A stretch of 64,000 bases of DNA from Aestuariibacter sp. A3R04 (GTDB lineage: Bacteria > Pseudomonadota > Gammaproteobacteria > Enterobacterales > Alteromonadaceae). Positions 37,616 through 45,484 of the stretch are shown one piece after another. The notes beneath the pieces were generated by a model that was not told the DNA's origin, did not search any database, and worked only from the letters and a program-made list of their open reading frames with translations. The stretch is taken from contig NZ_JAHKQR010000011.1 of NCBI RefSeq assembly GCF_018860805.1, forward strand, positions 342,459-406,458, in the 5' to 3' direction. The position numbers were made by a program, and so were the translations under genes. How positions within the stretch are numbered: the stretch's first letter is position 1; every line of letters begins with the position of its first letter.

Positions 37616-38800
37616 ATGCCAGCCCATTCACGAACTAATCTCATTTTACTGTGTGTCACCTACTGGCTGTACTTCGGCCAGTTGGGCGTGCTGACCCCGT
37701 ATCTTGGGATATTTCTCGACGGCCGGGGCTTCAGCTCAGCTGAAATCGGTGAGCTATGGGCTGTAATTACGCTGACTCGTATCGTTGGTCCGTCCCTTTG
37801 GGCGGGAATTGCGGATAAAACCGGCAAAGCCGTCAACATCGTCAGGTTGGGCTGCTTTCTTACTGTTGTCTCCTTTTGCTCAGTGTTTTTCTTTCATTCC
37901 TTTTGGGGCCTGACACTGGCATTTGGTTTAATGATGATGTTCTGGACGGCGGTGTTACCGCAACTTGAAGTTATTACTATTCAGTCCGTACAGCCAACTA
38001 AAATCAGCTATGGTCAGATAAGGCTATGGGGCAGTATTGGATTTATTGTGCTGACCGTTGTGGTGGGTAAGGCCCTCGATGTTTTTTCATCCGAAGCACC
38101 GGTATATGCCAGCCTGATAGTATTAACTGGCCTGTTTTTGAGCTCGTTGTTCATTCAACAGCCTGGCAAACAAGGCGATAGAACAGAGGTACCCGGTACG
38201 CTATGGAAATTCGCCAGAAGCAGAACTTTTTTGTTGTTCCTATTATCGGCTGGATTTTTGCAAGTGAGTTTCGGGGCTTACTATGGTTTTTTCGCGTTGT
38301 ATATGCGAGACCTCAATTATACAGGGCAGCAAACCGGATTGCTGATCGCCATCGGTGTTATTGCTGAGGTGGGGATATTTCTAATTGCCAGAAGGCTGAT
38401 CGCCAGATTTGGGGTGTGGTCACTTATGCTATGGTGCATGGTACTCACGGCGGGACGTTGGTATGCACTGGCGGATTTTGCCCACATAGGCCCTGTGGTC
38501 GTGTTCAGTCAACTCATTCACGCGTTGAGTTTTGGTTTGGCCCATGTCACAGCAATGCATTTTATCACACATTACTTTCCCGCCCATTATCAAAGTCGGG
38601 GACAAGCCTTGTACGTGAGCATCGCGTTTGGTTTTGGCGGTGCCCTTGGCAACTACATTGCTGGACAGCTTTGGCAGCAGGGGGCGCAGGCTTTCGAGAG
38701 TTTTGCCTTTGCGGCGCTATCTGCCCTGGCTGGGGCAGTGTGTTTGCTATTTTGTCATCGACCAACAATGAATAAACTGGATATCAGCGCGCCGACCTGA
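37616..38800 (+). CDS. MFS transporter, HcaT/nucleoside-symporter-like
   Basis: A 394-residue membrane protein with about 12 hydrophobic segments. It starts WLYFGQLGVLTPYLGIFLDGRGFSSAEIGEL, has a GIADKTGK loop between helices 2 and 3, and the second half repeats this layout. This resembles the HcaT (3-phenylpropionate) group of the major facilitator superfamily. The aroC-MFS order is found in several related bacteria; substrate unknown. ATG 37616 is taken rather than the GTG at 37604, though spacing to the GGGG element is short either way. It converges with spoVR, one base between stops. Confidence 0.87.
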   Translation: MPAHSRTNLILLCVTYWLYFGQLGVLTPYLGIFLDGRGFSSAEIGELWAVITLTRIVGPSLWAGIADKTGKAVNIVRLGCFLTVVSFCSVFFFHSFWGLTLAFGLMMMFWTAVLPQLEVITIQSVQPTKISYGQIRLWGSIGFIVLTVVVGKALDVFSSEAPVYASLIVLTGLFLSSLFIQQPGKQGDRTEVPGTLWKFARSRTFLLFLLSAGFLQVSFGAYYGFFALYMRDLNYTGQQTGLLIAIGVIAEVGIFLIARRLIARFGVWSLMLWCMVLTAGRWYALADFAHIGPVVVFSQLIHALSFGLAHVTAMHFITHYFPAHYQSRGQALYVSIAFGFGGALGNYIAGQLWQQGAQAFESFAFAALSALAGAVCLLFCHRPTMNKLDISAPT

Positions 38801-38801
38801 C

Positions 38802-40325
38802 TCAGGCGGCCGGTGCCGGGCGCGTGCAGGAGGCAATAACTTCAGTGTCATTGTCGTCGTTAACCTGTTCTAAGAATACGTCGAATTTCCACAATCTGAA
38901 CAGGTGCCGCATGACTTCATCTTTAGAGTCAGCCAAGGGAATACCGCGGTGAGGTACGTACCTTAGCGTAAGCGACCGATCACCCCGAACATCCACATTG
39001 TAAATCTGAATATTCGGCTCTAAATGACTCAGGTTGTACTGGGCAGACAGCTTTTCTCTGATTTTTAAATAACCCTGTTCGTCGTGTATAGCACTCACGC
39101 TAACAAAGGGGTTTTTAGCATTGTCTTCAATGGAAAAGAGCTTGAAATCTCTGATTAACTTGGGCGACAAAAATTGACTGATGAAACTCTCATCCTTAAA
39201 GTTTTTCATGGCGAAATGTACGGTGTCTAACCAATTTTTCCCCGCTACATCTGGCAGGTAATAGCGGTCTTCATCGGTGGGGTTCTCACACATCCGTTTA
39301 ATATCCATGAACATATTGAACCCTAGTGCATAGGGGTTAATACCAGAGTAATAAGGGCTGTTGTATTCGGGTTGCATTACCACGCCACTGTGGTTGTGGA
39401 GAAACTCCAACATAAAGCGGTCAGTGACGAGCCCTTCGTCGTACATAGTATTGAGAATGTGATAATGCCAGAAACATGCCCATCCCTCGTTCATTACCTG
39501 GGTTTGTTTCTGAGGATAAAAATACTGGGAAACTTTTCTGACGATACGAACGAGTTCGCGCTGCCAGGGCTCCAGCAACGGGGCATTTTTTTCAATAAAA
39601 TAGAGTAAATTTTCCTGCGGCTCTTCCGGGAATCGACGTTTTTTTGGGGCGTGTGCATCGGGCTGGTCAGGCAGCGTGCGCCATAACTCGTTTACCTGAG
39701 ATTGAAGATACTTTTCTCGTTGTTCCTGGCGAGCCTGTTCTTCCTGCATTGAAATTTTCTGAGGTCGCTTATATCTGTCGACGCCATAATTCATTAGCGC
39801 ATGACAAGAGTCGAGCACAGCTTCGACTTCTTCGGTACCAAACCGTTGTTCACATTTTGCAATGTAGTTTTTAGCAAATACGAGATAATCAATAATTGAG
39901 CTTGCATCGGTCCAGGTTTGGAACAAATAATTGCCTTTGAAAAAAGAATTGTGTCCGTAACAGGCATGGGCCATGACCAATGCTTGCATAGTAATGGTAT
40001 TTTCTTCCATTAAATAGGCAATACACGGGTCTGAATTAATTACGATTTCATAAGCTAACCCCATTTGGCCGCGGCGGTAATTCTGTTCAGTTTGAATAAA
40101 TTTTTTACCGAAAGACCAGTGAGTGTAATTAATTGGCATGCCAATACTGGCATAGGCATCCATCATCTGTTCTGCAGTGATGACTTCTATCTGGTTGGGG
40201 TAGGTATCCAGTCTGAAGCTTTTCGCGATGCGGTCTATATGGCTTTCGTACTGCTCCAGCATGGGAAAAGTCCAGTCAGGCCCGTCACTCAGCGGCTGTT
40301 GGGATTGCTTGGATGGGCTCGTCAT
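38802..40325 (-). CDS. ycgB: SpoVR family protein (YcgB)
   Basis: A 507-residue soluble protein. It has the SpoVR-type blocks DGPDWTFPMLEQYE near the start, MAHACYGHNSFFKGNYLF, NEGWACFWHYHILNTMYDEG (a histidine-rich conserved block), and GINPYALGFNMF. ATG 40325 has AGGAGG five bases upstream; the frame extends 32 codons further but over the end of yeaH. It is the third gene of yeaG-yeaH-spoVR, starting one base after the yeaH stop. The molecular function is unknown; the operon is tied to RpoS-dependent stress in E. coli. Confidence 0.93.
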   Translation of the reverse strand: MTSPSKQSQQPLSDGPDWTFPMLEQYESHIDRIAKSFRLDTYPNQIEVITAEQMMDAYASIGMPINYTHWSFGKKFIQTEQNYRRGQMGLAYEIVINSDPCIAYLMEENTITMQALVMAHACYGHNSFFKGNYLFQTWTDASSIIDYLVFAKNYIAKCEQRFGTEEVEAVLDSCHALMNYGVDRYKRPQKISMQEEQARQEQREKYLQSQVNELWRTLPDQPDAHAPKKRRFPEEPQENLLYFIEKNAPLLEPWQRELVRIVRKVSQYFYPQKQTQVMNEGWACFWHYHILNTMYDEGLVTDRFMLEFLHNHSGVVMQPEYNSPYYSGINPYALGFNMFMDIKRMCENPTDEDRYYLPDVAGKNWLDTVHFAMKNFKDESFISQFLSPKLIRDFKLFSIEDNAKNPFVSVSAIHDEQGYLKIREKLSAQYNLSHLEPNIQIYNVDVRGDRSLTLRYVPHRGIPLADSKDEVMRHLFRLWKFDVFLEQVNDDNDTEVIASCTRPAPAA

Positions 40326-40326
40326 A

Positions 40327-41613
40327 CTAACCTCCTGAAGACACGTCCTGTTCTGATTTTCTAAATAGCTCGCGAAAAACCGGGAATATATCGTTGACGG
40401 ATTGAATGTGTTTGCAGACAAAATTCTCGCAAGTATTTTCTACCAATTGGTATTCCCGCCACAGGCTTTGATGTTGTCGCTCTGTAATTTCGATATACGC
40501 AAAGTAGCGGGTAACAGGCAGCAAATCATTGAGTAGGATCTGTTTGCATTGAGGGGAGTCGTCAGCCCAGTTGTCGCCATCTGAGGCTTGCGCCGCATAG
40601 ATATTCCAATCACTGTCGGAGAAACGTGCTTTTATGATTTCATCCATTAGCTTAAGTGCACTTGAAACGATAGTTCCGCCAGTTTCCTGCGAATAAAAAA
40701 AAGTGTGTTCGTCCACTTCTTTTGCCTGAGTGTGATGGCGAATATATACCACTTCTACGTTTTCGTAAGTACGGCTAAGGAAAAGGTAAAGCAGAATATA
40801 AAACCGTTTTGCCATATCTTTGGTGGTTTGATCCATCGAACCAGATACATCCATCAGGCAAAACATGACGGCCTTGCTGGTTGGTACAGGGCGTTTGTCA
40901 TAGTTTTTAAAACGCAGATCAAAAGTATCAATAAAAGGAACGCTGGCTATTTTCTTCTTAAGCGCTTCAATTTCTTTTTCTAGGGCGAGAATTGCAAGCT
41001 GGTTGTCGTGTTTATCTCCTTTAAGTTTAGCCAGTGCTTCTTCTTTTTCCTTAAGGATACGCTTATGGGCAGCGGTGAGGGCAATACGTCTGGCAACAGA
41101 ACCCTTGAGGGAACGCACAATATCAAGGTTACTTGGCACGCCATCGGTTTGATAGCCGGCGCGGTATGTCTCGTACTGTACTACTTTGTCGAACTGATTT
41201 CTTTTTAGGTTCGGCAGAGCGAGATCGTCAAAGAGCAAATCCAGATATTCGTCCTTGGAAATGGTAAACACAAATTCATCCTGACCTTCGCCGTTATCGC
41301 TGGCGTCTCCCTGGCCCTGACCCTGACCTCCTCCGGGAGGAGGTCTGTCAATCTTGTCTCCAGCGGTGAACTGGTCATTGCCCGGGTGAACAACCGTACG
41401 TTCTCCGCCATGGCCGGTGTGAAACACCGGTTCACTGATATCTCGGGTTGGAATACTAATTTGTTCGCCGGTTTCTAGATCGGTCACAGAGCGCTTACTA
41501 ACAGCGTCAGAGACTGAACGTTTAATTTGTTGCTTATAACGGCGAAGGAAGCGCTGGCGATTAACCGTACTTTTTCCTTTGCTGTTAAGTCTTCTGTCTA
41601 TAAAATGCGCCAT
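40327..41613 (-). CDS. yeaH: DUF444 protein YeaH/YhbH (von Willebrand A-like)
   Basis: A 428-residue protein of the YeaH family. It starts [34 protein letters not shown], typical of the family, followed by a Gly-rich linker ([18 protein letters not shown]). A vWA-like domain follows with the metal-site motif DVSGSM ([20 protein letters not shown]) and later [10 protein letters not shown]. Works with the YeaG kinase in stationary-phase and nitrogen stress in E. coli. ATG 41613 is chosen on family start. It lies 50 bases after yeaG and one base before spoVR. Confidence 0.94.
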   Translation of the reverse strand: MAHFIDRRLNSKGKSTVNRQRFLRRYKQQIKRSVSDAVSKRSVTDLETGEQISIPTRDISEPVFHTGHGGERTVVHPGNDQFTAGDKIDRPPPGGGQGQGQGDASDNGEGQDEFVFTISKDEYLDLLFDDLALPNLKRNQFDKVVQYETYRAGYQTDGVPSNLDIVRSLKGSVARRIALTAAHKRILKEKEEALAKLKGDKHDNQLAILALEKEIEALKKKIASVPFIDTFDLRFKNYDKRPVPTSKAVMFCLMDVSGSMDQTTKDMAKRFYILLYLFLSRTYENVEVVYIRHHTQAKEVDEHTFFYSQETGGTIVSSALKLMDEIIKARFSDSDWNIYAAQASDGDNWADDSPQCKQILLNDLLPVTRYFAYIEITERQHQSLWREYQLVENTCENFVCKHIQSVNDIFPVFRELFRKSEQDVSSGG

Positions 41614-41663
41614 ACATACCCACTGTGAAGTTACCAAATCAAAGCGACAAACCCTTTTTTACA

Positions 41664-43586
41664 TCAGGACGCTTTGCGAACACGCAGGTACCAGTCACAC
41701 AATAACCTGACTTGTTTCTGTGTATAGCCTTTTTCCACCATCCGGTTGACAAAGTCGTCATGCTTTTTCTTGTCTTCTGTGGAACCCTTGGTGTTAAAGG
41801 ATATGACTGGCAGTAGATCCTCGGTATTTGAGAACATTTTTTTCTCAATGACAGTACGTAACTTTTCATAACTGGTCCACGAAGGGTTTGTACCTCCGTT
41901 ACTTGCCCGCGCTCGCAGCACGAAGTTGACAATTTCGTTGCGGAAGTCTTTTGGGTTACTAATACCGGCTGGCTTTTCCGTTTTTTCTAATTCCGCGTTG
42001 AGTGACTCTCTATCGAACAATTGCCCGGTTTCAGGATCTCGGTATTCCTGATCCTGAATCCAAAAATCTGCATATGTCACGTAACGGTCAAAGAGGTTTT
42101 GTCCATACTCAGAATACGATTCGAGGTAGGCAGTTTGAATTTCCTTGCCGATAAATTCAACATAGCGTGGAATGAGATAGCCTTTAAGATATTCCCGGTA
42201 CTGATCTGCAGTGTCTCTTGGGAATTGCTCACGTTCAATTTGCCTTTCCAGTACGTAAAACAGATGTACCGGGTTGGCCGCTACCTCCTGGTGATCAAAA
42301 TTAAACACTCTGGATAAAATTTTAAACGCGAAGCGGGTGGATAACCCCTCCATGCCTTCGTCTACGCCTGCGTAATCCCGGTATTCCTGATAGGATTTTG
42401 CTTTCGGATCGGTATCTTTCAGACTTTCGCCGTCATAAACCCGCATTTTCGAGTAGATACTTGAGTTCTCAGGCGCTTTAAGTCGTGAAAGAACGGTAAA
42501 CTGAGCCAGGCATTCAAGGGTATCAGGTGCGCAAGGTGCACCACGGAGTTCGCTACTATCAAGTAGTTTACGGTATATCCGCATTTCCTCGGTAACCCGC
42601 AAACAATAGGGGACTTTGACAATATAAACGCGGTCGAGGAACGCTTCGTTATTCTTATTGTTGCGAAAAGTTTGCCATTCTGATTCATTGGAGTGCGCGA
42701 GAATAAGACCGTCGAATGGCAACGCAGAAAACCCTTCTGTAGGGTTGTAATTGCCTTCTTGAGTTGCCGTTAACAATGGGTGAAGTACCTTAATTGGGGC
42801 TTTAAACATTTCGACAAATTCCATCAGGCCCTGATTGGCTTTACACAGGGAACCTGAGTAGCTGTATGCGTCCGGGTCGTTTTGTGCAAATTGTTCCAAT
42901 TTTCGAATGTCAACTTTACCCACCAGTGAGGAAATATCTTGGTTGTTCTCATCACCAGGCTCTGTTTTGGCAATGCCAATCTGGTCTAAAATAGAAGGAT
43001 AAACACGTATCACTTTAAATTTGCTGATGTCGCCGCCGTATTCGTGAAGTCTTTTTCTGGCCCAGGGTGACATGATGGTTTTCAAGTAGCGTTGTGGGAT
43101 GCCATATTCCTTCTCCAGGATATGACCGTCCTCGGTGACATCGAATAGCGAAAAAGGGTGATCGTTTGTCGGAGAGCCCTTCAGCATGTATATGGGCACA
43201 TTTTGCATAAGTTCTTTCAGCCTTTCAGCCAAAGAGGATTTACCGCCTCCAACAGGACCTAACAAATAGAGAATTTGTTTCTTCTCTTCCAATCCCTGTG
43301 CTGCGTGTTTCAAATAAGAAACAATTTGCTCAATTGCTTCTTCCATGCCGTAGAATTCGTGAAAAGCGGGATAGCGTGCGATGACGCGATTGGAAAAGAT
43401 ACGACTGAGTGCCGGATCAGTGGAGGTGTCTATCATTTCAGGTTCACCGATAGCCTGAAGTAAACGCTCTGCTGAGTTAGCATAGGCAGAAGGGTCTGTT
43501 TTACATATATCCAGAAATTCCTGGATGGTGAATTCTTCCTGTTGGCGTTCTTCGTATCGTTGCTGGTAATGCTCGAAAATACCCAT
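41664..43586 (-). CDS. yeaG: PrkA-family serine protein kinase YeaG
   Basis: A 640-residue protein, nearly colinear with E. coli YeaG (644). An AAA-like N-terminal part carries Walker A GPVGGGKSS (about residues 100-110). The C-terminal part carries the kinase-like end, including WTSYEKLRTVIEKKMFSNTE and CDWYLRVRKAS. The start IFEHYQQRYE at ATG 43586 matches the family start; the frame extends four codons upstream. First gene of the leftward yeaG-yeaH-spoVR operon. It responds to starvation and acid stress in enterobacteria. Confidence 0.96.
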   Translation of the reverse strand: MGIFEHYQQRYEERQQEEFTIQEFLDICKTDPSAYANSAERLLQAIGEPEMIDTSTDPALSRIFSNRVIARYPAFHEFYGMEEAIEQIVSYLKHAAQGLEEKKQILYLLGPVGGGKSSLAERLKELMQNVPIYMLKGSPTNDHPFSLFDVTEDGHILEKEYGIPQRYLKTIMSPWARKRLHEYGGDISKFKVIRVYPSILDQIGIAKTEPGDENNQDISSLVGKVDIRKLEQFAQNDPDAYSYSGSLCKANQGLMEFVEMFKAPIKVLHPLLTATQEGNYNPTEGFSALPFDGLILAHSNESEWQTFRNNKNNEAFLDRVYIVKVPYCLRVTEEMRIYRKLLDSSELRGAPCAPDTLECLAQFTVLSRLKAPENSSIYSKMRVYDGESLKDTDPKAKSYQEYRDYAGVDEGMEGLSTRFAFKILSRVFNFDHQEVAANPVHLFYVLERQIEREQFPRDTADQYREYLKGYLIPRYVEFIGKEIQTAYLESYSEYGQNLFDRYVTYADFWIQDQEYRDPETGQLFDRESLNAELEKTEKPAGISNPKDFRNEIVNFVLRARASNGGTNPSWTSYEKLRTVIEKKMFSNTEDLLPVISFNTKGSTEDKKKHDDFVNRMVEKGYTQKQVRLLCDWYLRVRKAS

Positions 43587-43760
43587 AGATTTCCCCAAAA
43601 AACGGATTCCCGTAATTACAGCTTAGCCCTGTTTCGGAAGTTTTAAAGGGATTTTTCAGGATATTTGGGAATAACAGCTCGTCAATTGGTCTAATAAAAG
43701 AATGAACCTTTCCGTAAAAAAAAGGTCTCTACTAGGTCGTTGAGAATGTGAAATAAATGT

Positions 43761-43792
43761 AATGAAAACCCGACGTTAGCCGGGTTTTCATT
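43761..43792. terminator. Terminator between sodB and yeaG
   Basis: A perfect 12-base inverted repeat, AATGAAAACCCG (43761-43772) and CGGGTTTTCATT (43781-43792), with an eight-base loop. T-runs exist on both strands, so it can work for sodB (leftward) and, in reverse, as insulation of the downstream operon. Confidence 0.8.
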
Positions 43793-43823
43793 GTATCTTG
43801 TCACAGCGTCAGAAGTGCACCGA

Positions 43824-44408
43824 TTACTTGGCGAAGTTTTCTGCTGCAAAGGTCCAGTTTACTAATTGCCAGAAGTTTTCCAGATACTTAGGACGTGCAT
43901 TGCGGTAGTCGATATAATAAGCGTGTTCCCACAAATCTACGGTAAGTAACGGCGTTACACCTTCATCAGTTAGGGGAGTACCCGCGTTACTCGTGTTTAC
44001 AATGTCAAGGTTGCCGTCGGCCGTTTTTACCAACCAGGTCCAGCTTGAACCAAAGTTGTTCACAGCTTTGTCATCAAAAGCCGCTTGGAAATCGGCAAAT
44101 GACCCCCACTTAGCCACAATAGCATCTGCCAGCGCACCTGTTGGTTCACCACCGCCATTAGGGCTTAAGCAGTGCCAGTAAAACGTATGATTCCAAATCT
44201 GCGCTGCATTATTAAATACGCCGCCTTCAGAGGTTTTGATGATTTCTTCAAGATCTTTGGACTCCAGATCCGTGCCTTCTACCAAACCATTTAACTTTGT
44301 CACATAAGTGGCGTGGTGTTTGCCGTAGTGATACTCGAGGGTTTCTGCAGAAATATGTGGTTCAAGTGCATTTTTTTCGTACGGCAGTGGTGGTAGTTCA
44401 AACGCCAT
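43824..44408 (-). CDS. sodB: Iron superoxide dismutase
   Basis: A 194-residue Fe/Mn-family SOD. Metal ligands are His27 (YHYGKHH), His74 (WNHTFYWH), Asp158 and His162 ([11 protein letters not shown]). The Gln at 70 (NNAAQIWNH) and length agree with the iron type (E. coli SodB 193). It detoxifies superoxide in the cytoplasm. ATG 44408 has GGAG seven bases upstream; the frame runs 21 codons further upstream without a plausible start. Iron control is likely by family, but I did not find a clear RyhB pairing region or Fur site. Confidence 0.96.
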   Translation of the reverse strand: MAFELPPLPYEKNALEPHISAETLEYHYGKHHATYVTKLNGLVEGTDLESKDLEEIIKTSEGGVFNNAAQIWNHTFYWHCLSPNGGGEPTGALADAIVAKWGSFADFQAAFDDKAVNNFGSSWTWLVKTADGNLDIVNTSNAGTPLTDEGVTPLLTVDLWEHAYYIDYRNARPKYLENFWQLVNWTFAAENFAK

Positions 44409-44691
44409 TTGAATTCTCCGTGTTTTCCAATGAATGAATAGCGCGCTGTATTGGCCTGTTTTCAATAGCAACGCGCGAGTTAACTAACGGTTATATTGGG
44501 ATAGTTTTCACTATTACAATGATGTGCTTGTGAATTTTTCATGACCAAGACCGTTCATTGTGGTGTCTATTACATCGTAAACGAATTTGCGCACAATGGA
44601 TCACTTTTCTTACCTCGAGCATGCTTGAATTTGCATAAGCTGATATTATATCTGTTCTAAGACAAATTAGTTCACCCGCGAAGAGGATCGG

Positions 44692-45039
44692 ATGGAAAAC
44701 AATACCGAGTCAACTGTAGATAAAATTAAGCAGCAAATAGAAGAAAATCCTATTTTGCTATACATGAAAGGGTCACCTAAGTTACCAAGCTGTGGTTTTT
44801 CCGCCCAGGCTGTTCAGGCGTTGATGTCTTGTGGCGAAGCATTTGCTTATGTCGATATTCTGCAAAATCCGGATATCAGAGCGGAATTGCCTAAATACGC
44901 TAACTGGCCGACATTTCCTCAACTGTGGGTAGACGGGGAACTCGTGGGTGGGTGTGACATTATCATTGAAATGTTCCAACAAAATGAATTGCAACCTCTT
45001 ATCAAAGAAACCGCGGAAAAACACAAGACCGCAGAGTAG
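44692..45039 (+). CDS. grxD: Monothiol glutaredoxin Grx4
   Basis: A 115-residue glutaredoxin with the CGFS active site (Cys34, in PKLPSCGFSAQA) and the glutathione-binding WPTFPQLWVDGELVGGCDI block. E. coli GrxD is 115 residues. CGFS glutaredoxins bind and pass on [2Fe-2S] clusters with BolA partners. RBS GAGGA lies upstream of ATG 44692. Neighbours sodB, two TonB receptors and bfd make the region iron/redox themed. A strong terminator follows. Confidence 0.96.
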   Translation: MENNTESTVDKIKQQIEENPILLYMKGSPKLPSCGFSAQAVQALMSCGEAFAYVDILQNPDIRAELPKYANWPTFPQLWVDGELVGGCDIIIEMFQQNELQPLIKETAEKHKTAE

Positions 45040-45075
45040 CTTTCACTGGCGTGGCTGATACCTAAAAACCAAACC

Positions 45076-45102
45076 AAACCCGGCCGCCGCCGGGTTTTTT
45101 AT
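45076..45102 (+). terminator. Intrinsic terminator after grxD
   Basis: AAACCCGGC (45076-45084) pairs with GCCGGGTTT (45089-45097) around a four-base loop and is followed by T5-AT. Standard rho-independent form. Confidence 0.9.
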
Positions 45103-45296
45103 CTCACCAAAGACCCTGCTAGCTATACCTCGTCCTATAAATTTTCCTACCGGGTTTCACTGTGTAGACAATCGTAATACGCTGTTATGTAAATGATGTT
45201 AAAAGTTAAATAGACGCGTAAAACAGCGGAATCTCTACAAGGTTATTACCCGCATATATATGTATAGACAAGTGGTAATTCGAGATCCTCTACGGA

Positions 45297-45320
45297 GATG
45301 AAAAAAATATTTTTTTCGTC
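45297..45320. repeat. 24-base near-perfect A/T-rich palindrome upstream of a TonB receptor gene
   Basis: GATGAAAAAAAT is followed at once by ATTTTTTTCGTC, which is its reverse complement except for one base pair. It lies 165 bases before the receptor start, in a 445-base gene-free stretch (45040-45484) that also holds the grxD terminator and a larger hairpin. Possible protein-binding site or bent DNA; no factor can be named. Confidence 0.6.
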
Positions 45321-45410
45321 GAAAACCGTTTGTTTTCCTTGGGTTAGCGATCTATAACACCTCCATCTGCCTGTAGTTTGGCAGAGAACAAAAAAACACA
45401 AAATAATAAA

Positions 45411-45460
45411 TTGATGGCGTGTGTCACAGGGACTGTCTCCCCCCGTGGCGCACGCATCAA
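45411..45460 (+). promoter_or_regulatory. Long stem-loop in the TonB receptor mRNA leader
   Basis: TTGAT (45411-45415) pairs with ATCAA (45456-45460). One bulged G follows, then GCGTGTGTCAC (45417-45427) pairs over 11 bases with GTGGCGCACGC (45445-45455, two G-U pairs). An A/CCC internal loop leads to GGGA/TCCC closing a CTGTC loop. The structure ends 24 bases before the start codon and has no T-run, so it is not a normal terminator. It may control translation or mRNA stability. No known riboswitch class is recognised. Confidence 0.6.
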
Positions 45461-45484
45461 CGCTAAAATATCCAGGAAACCACT

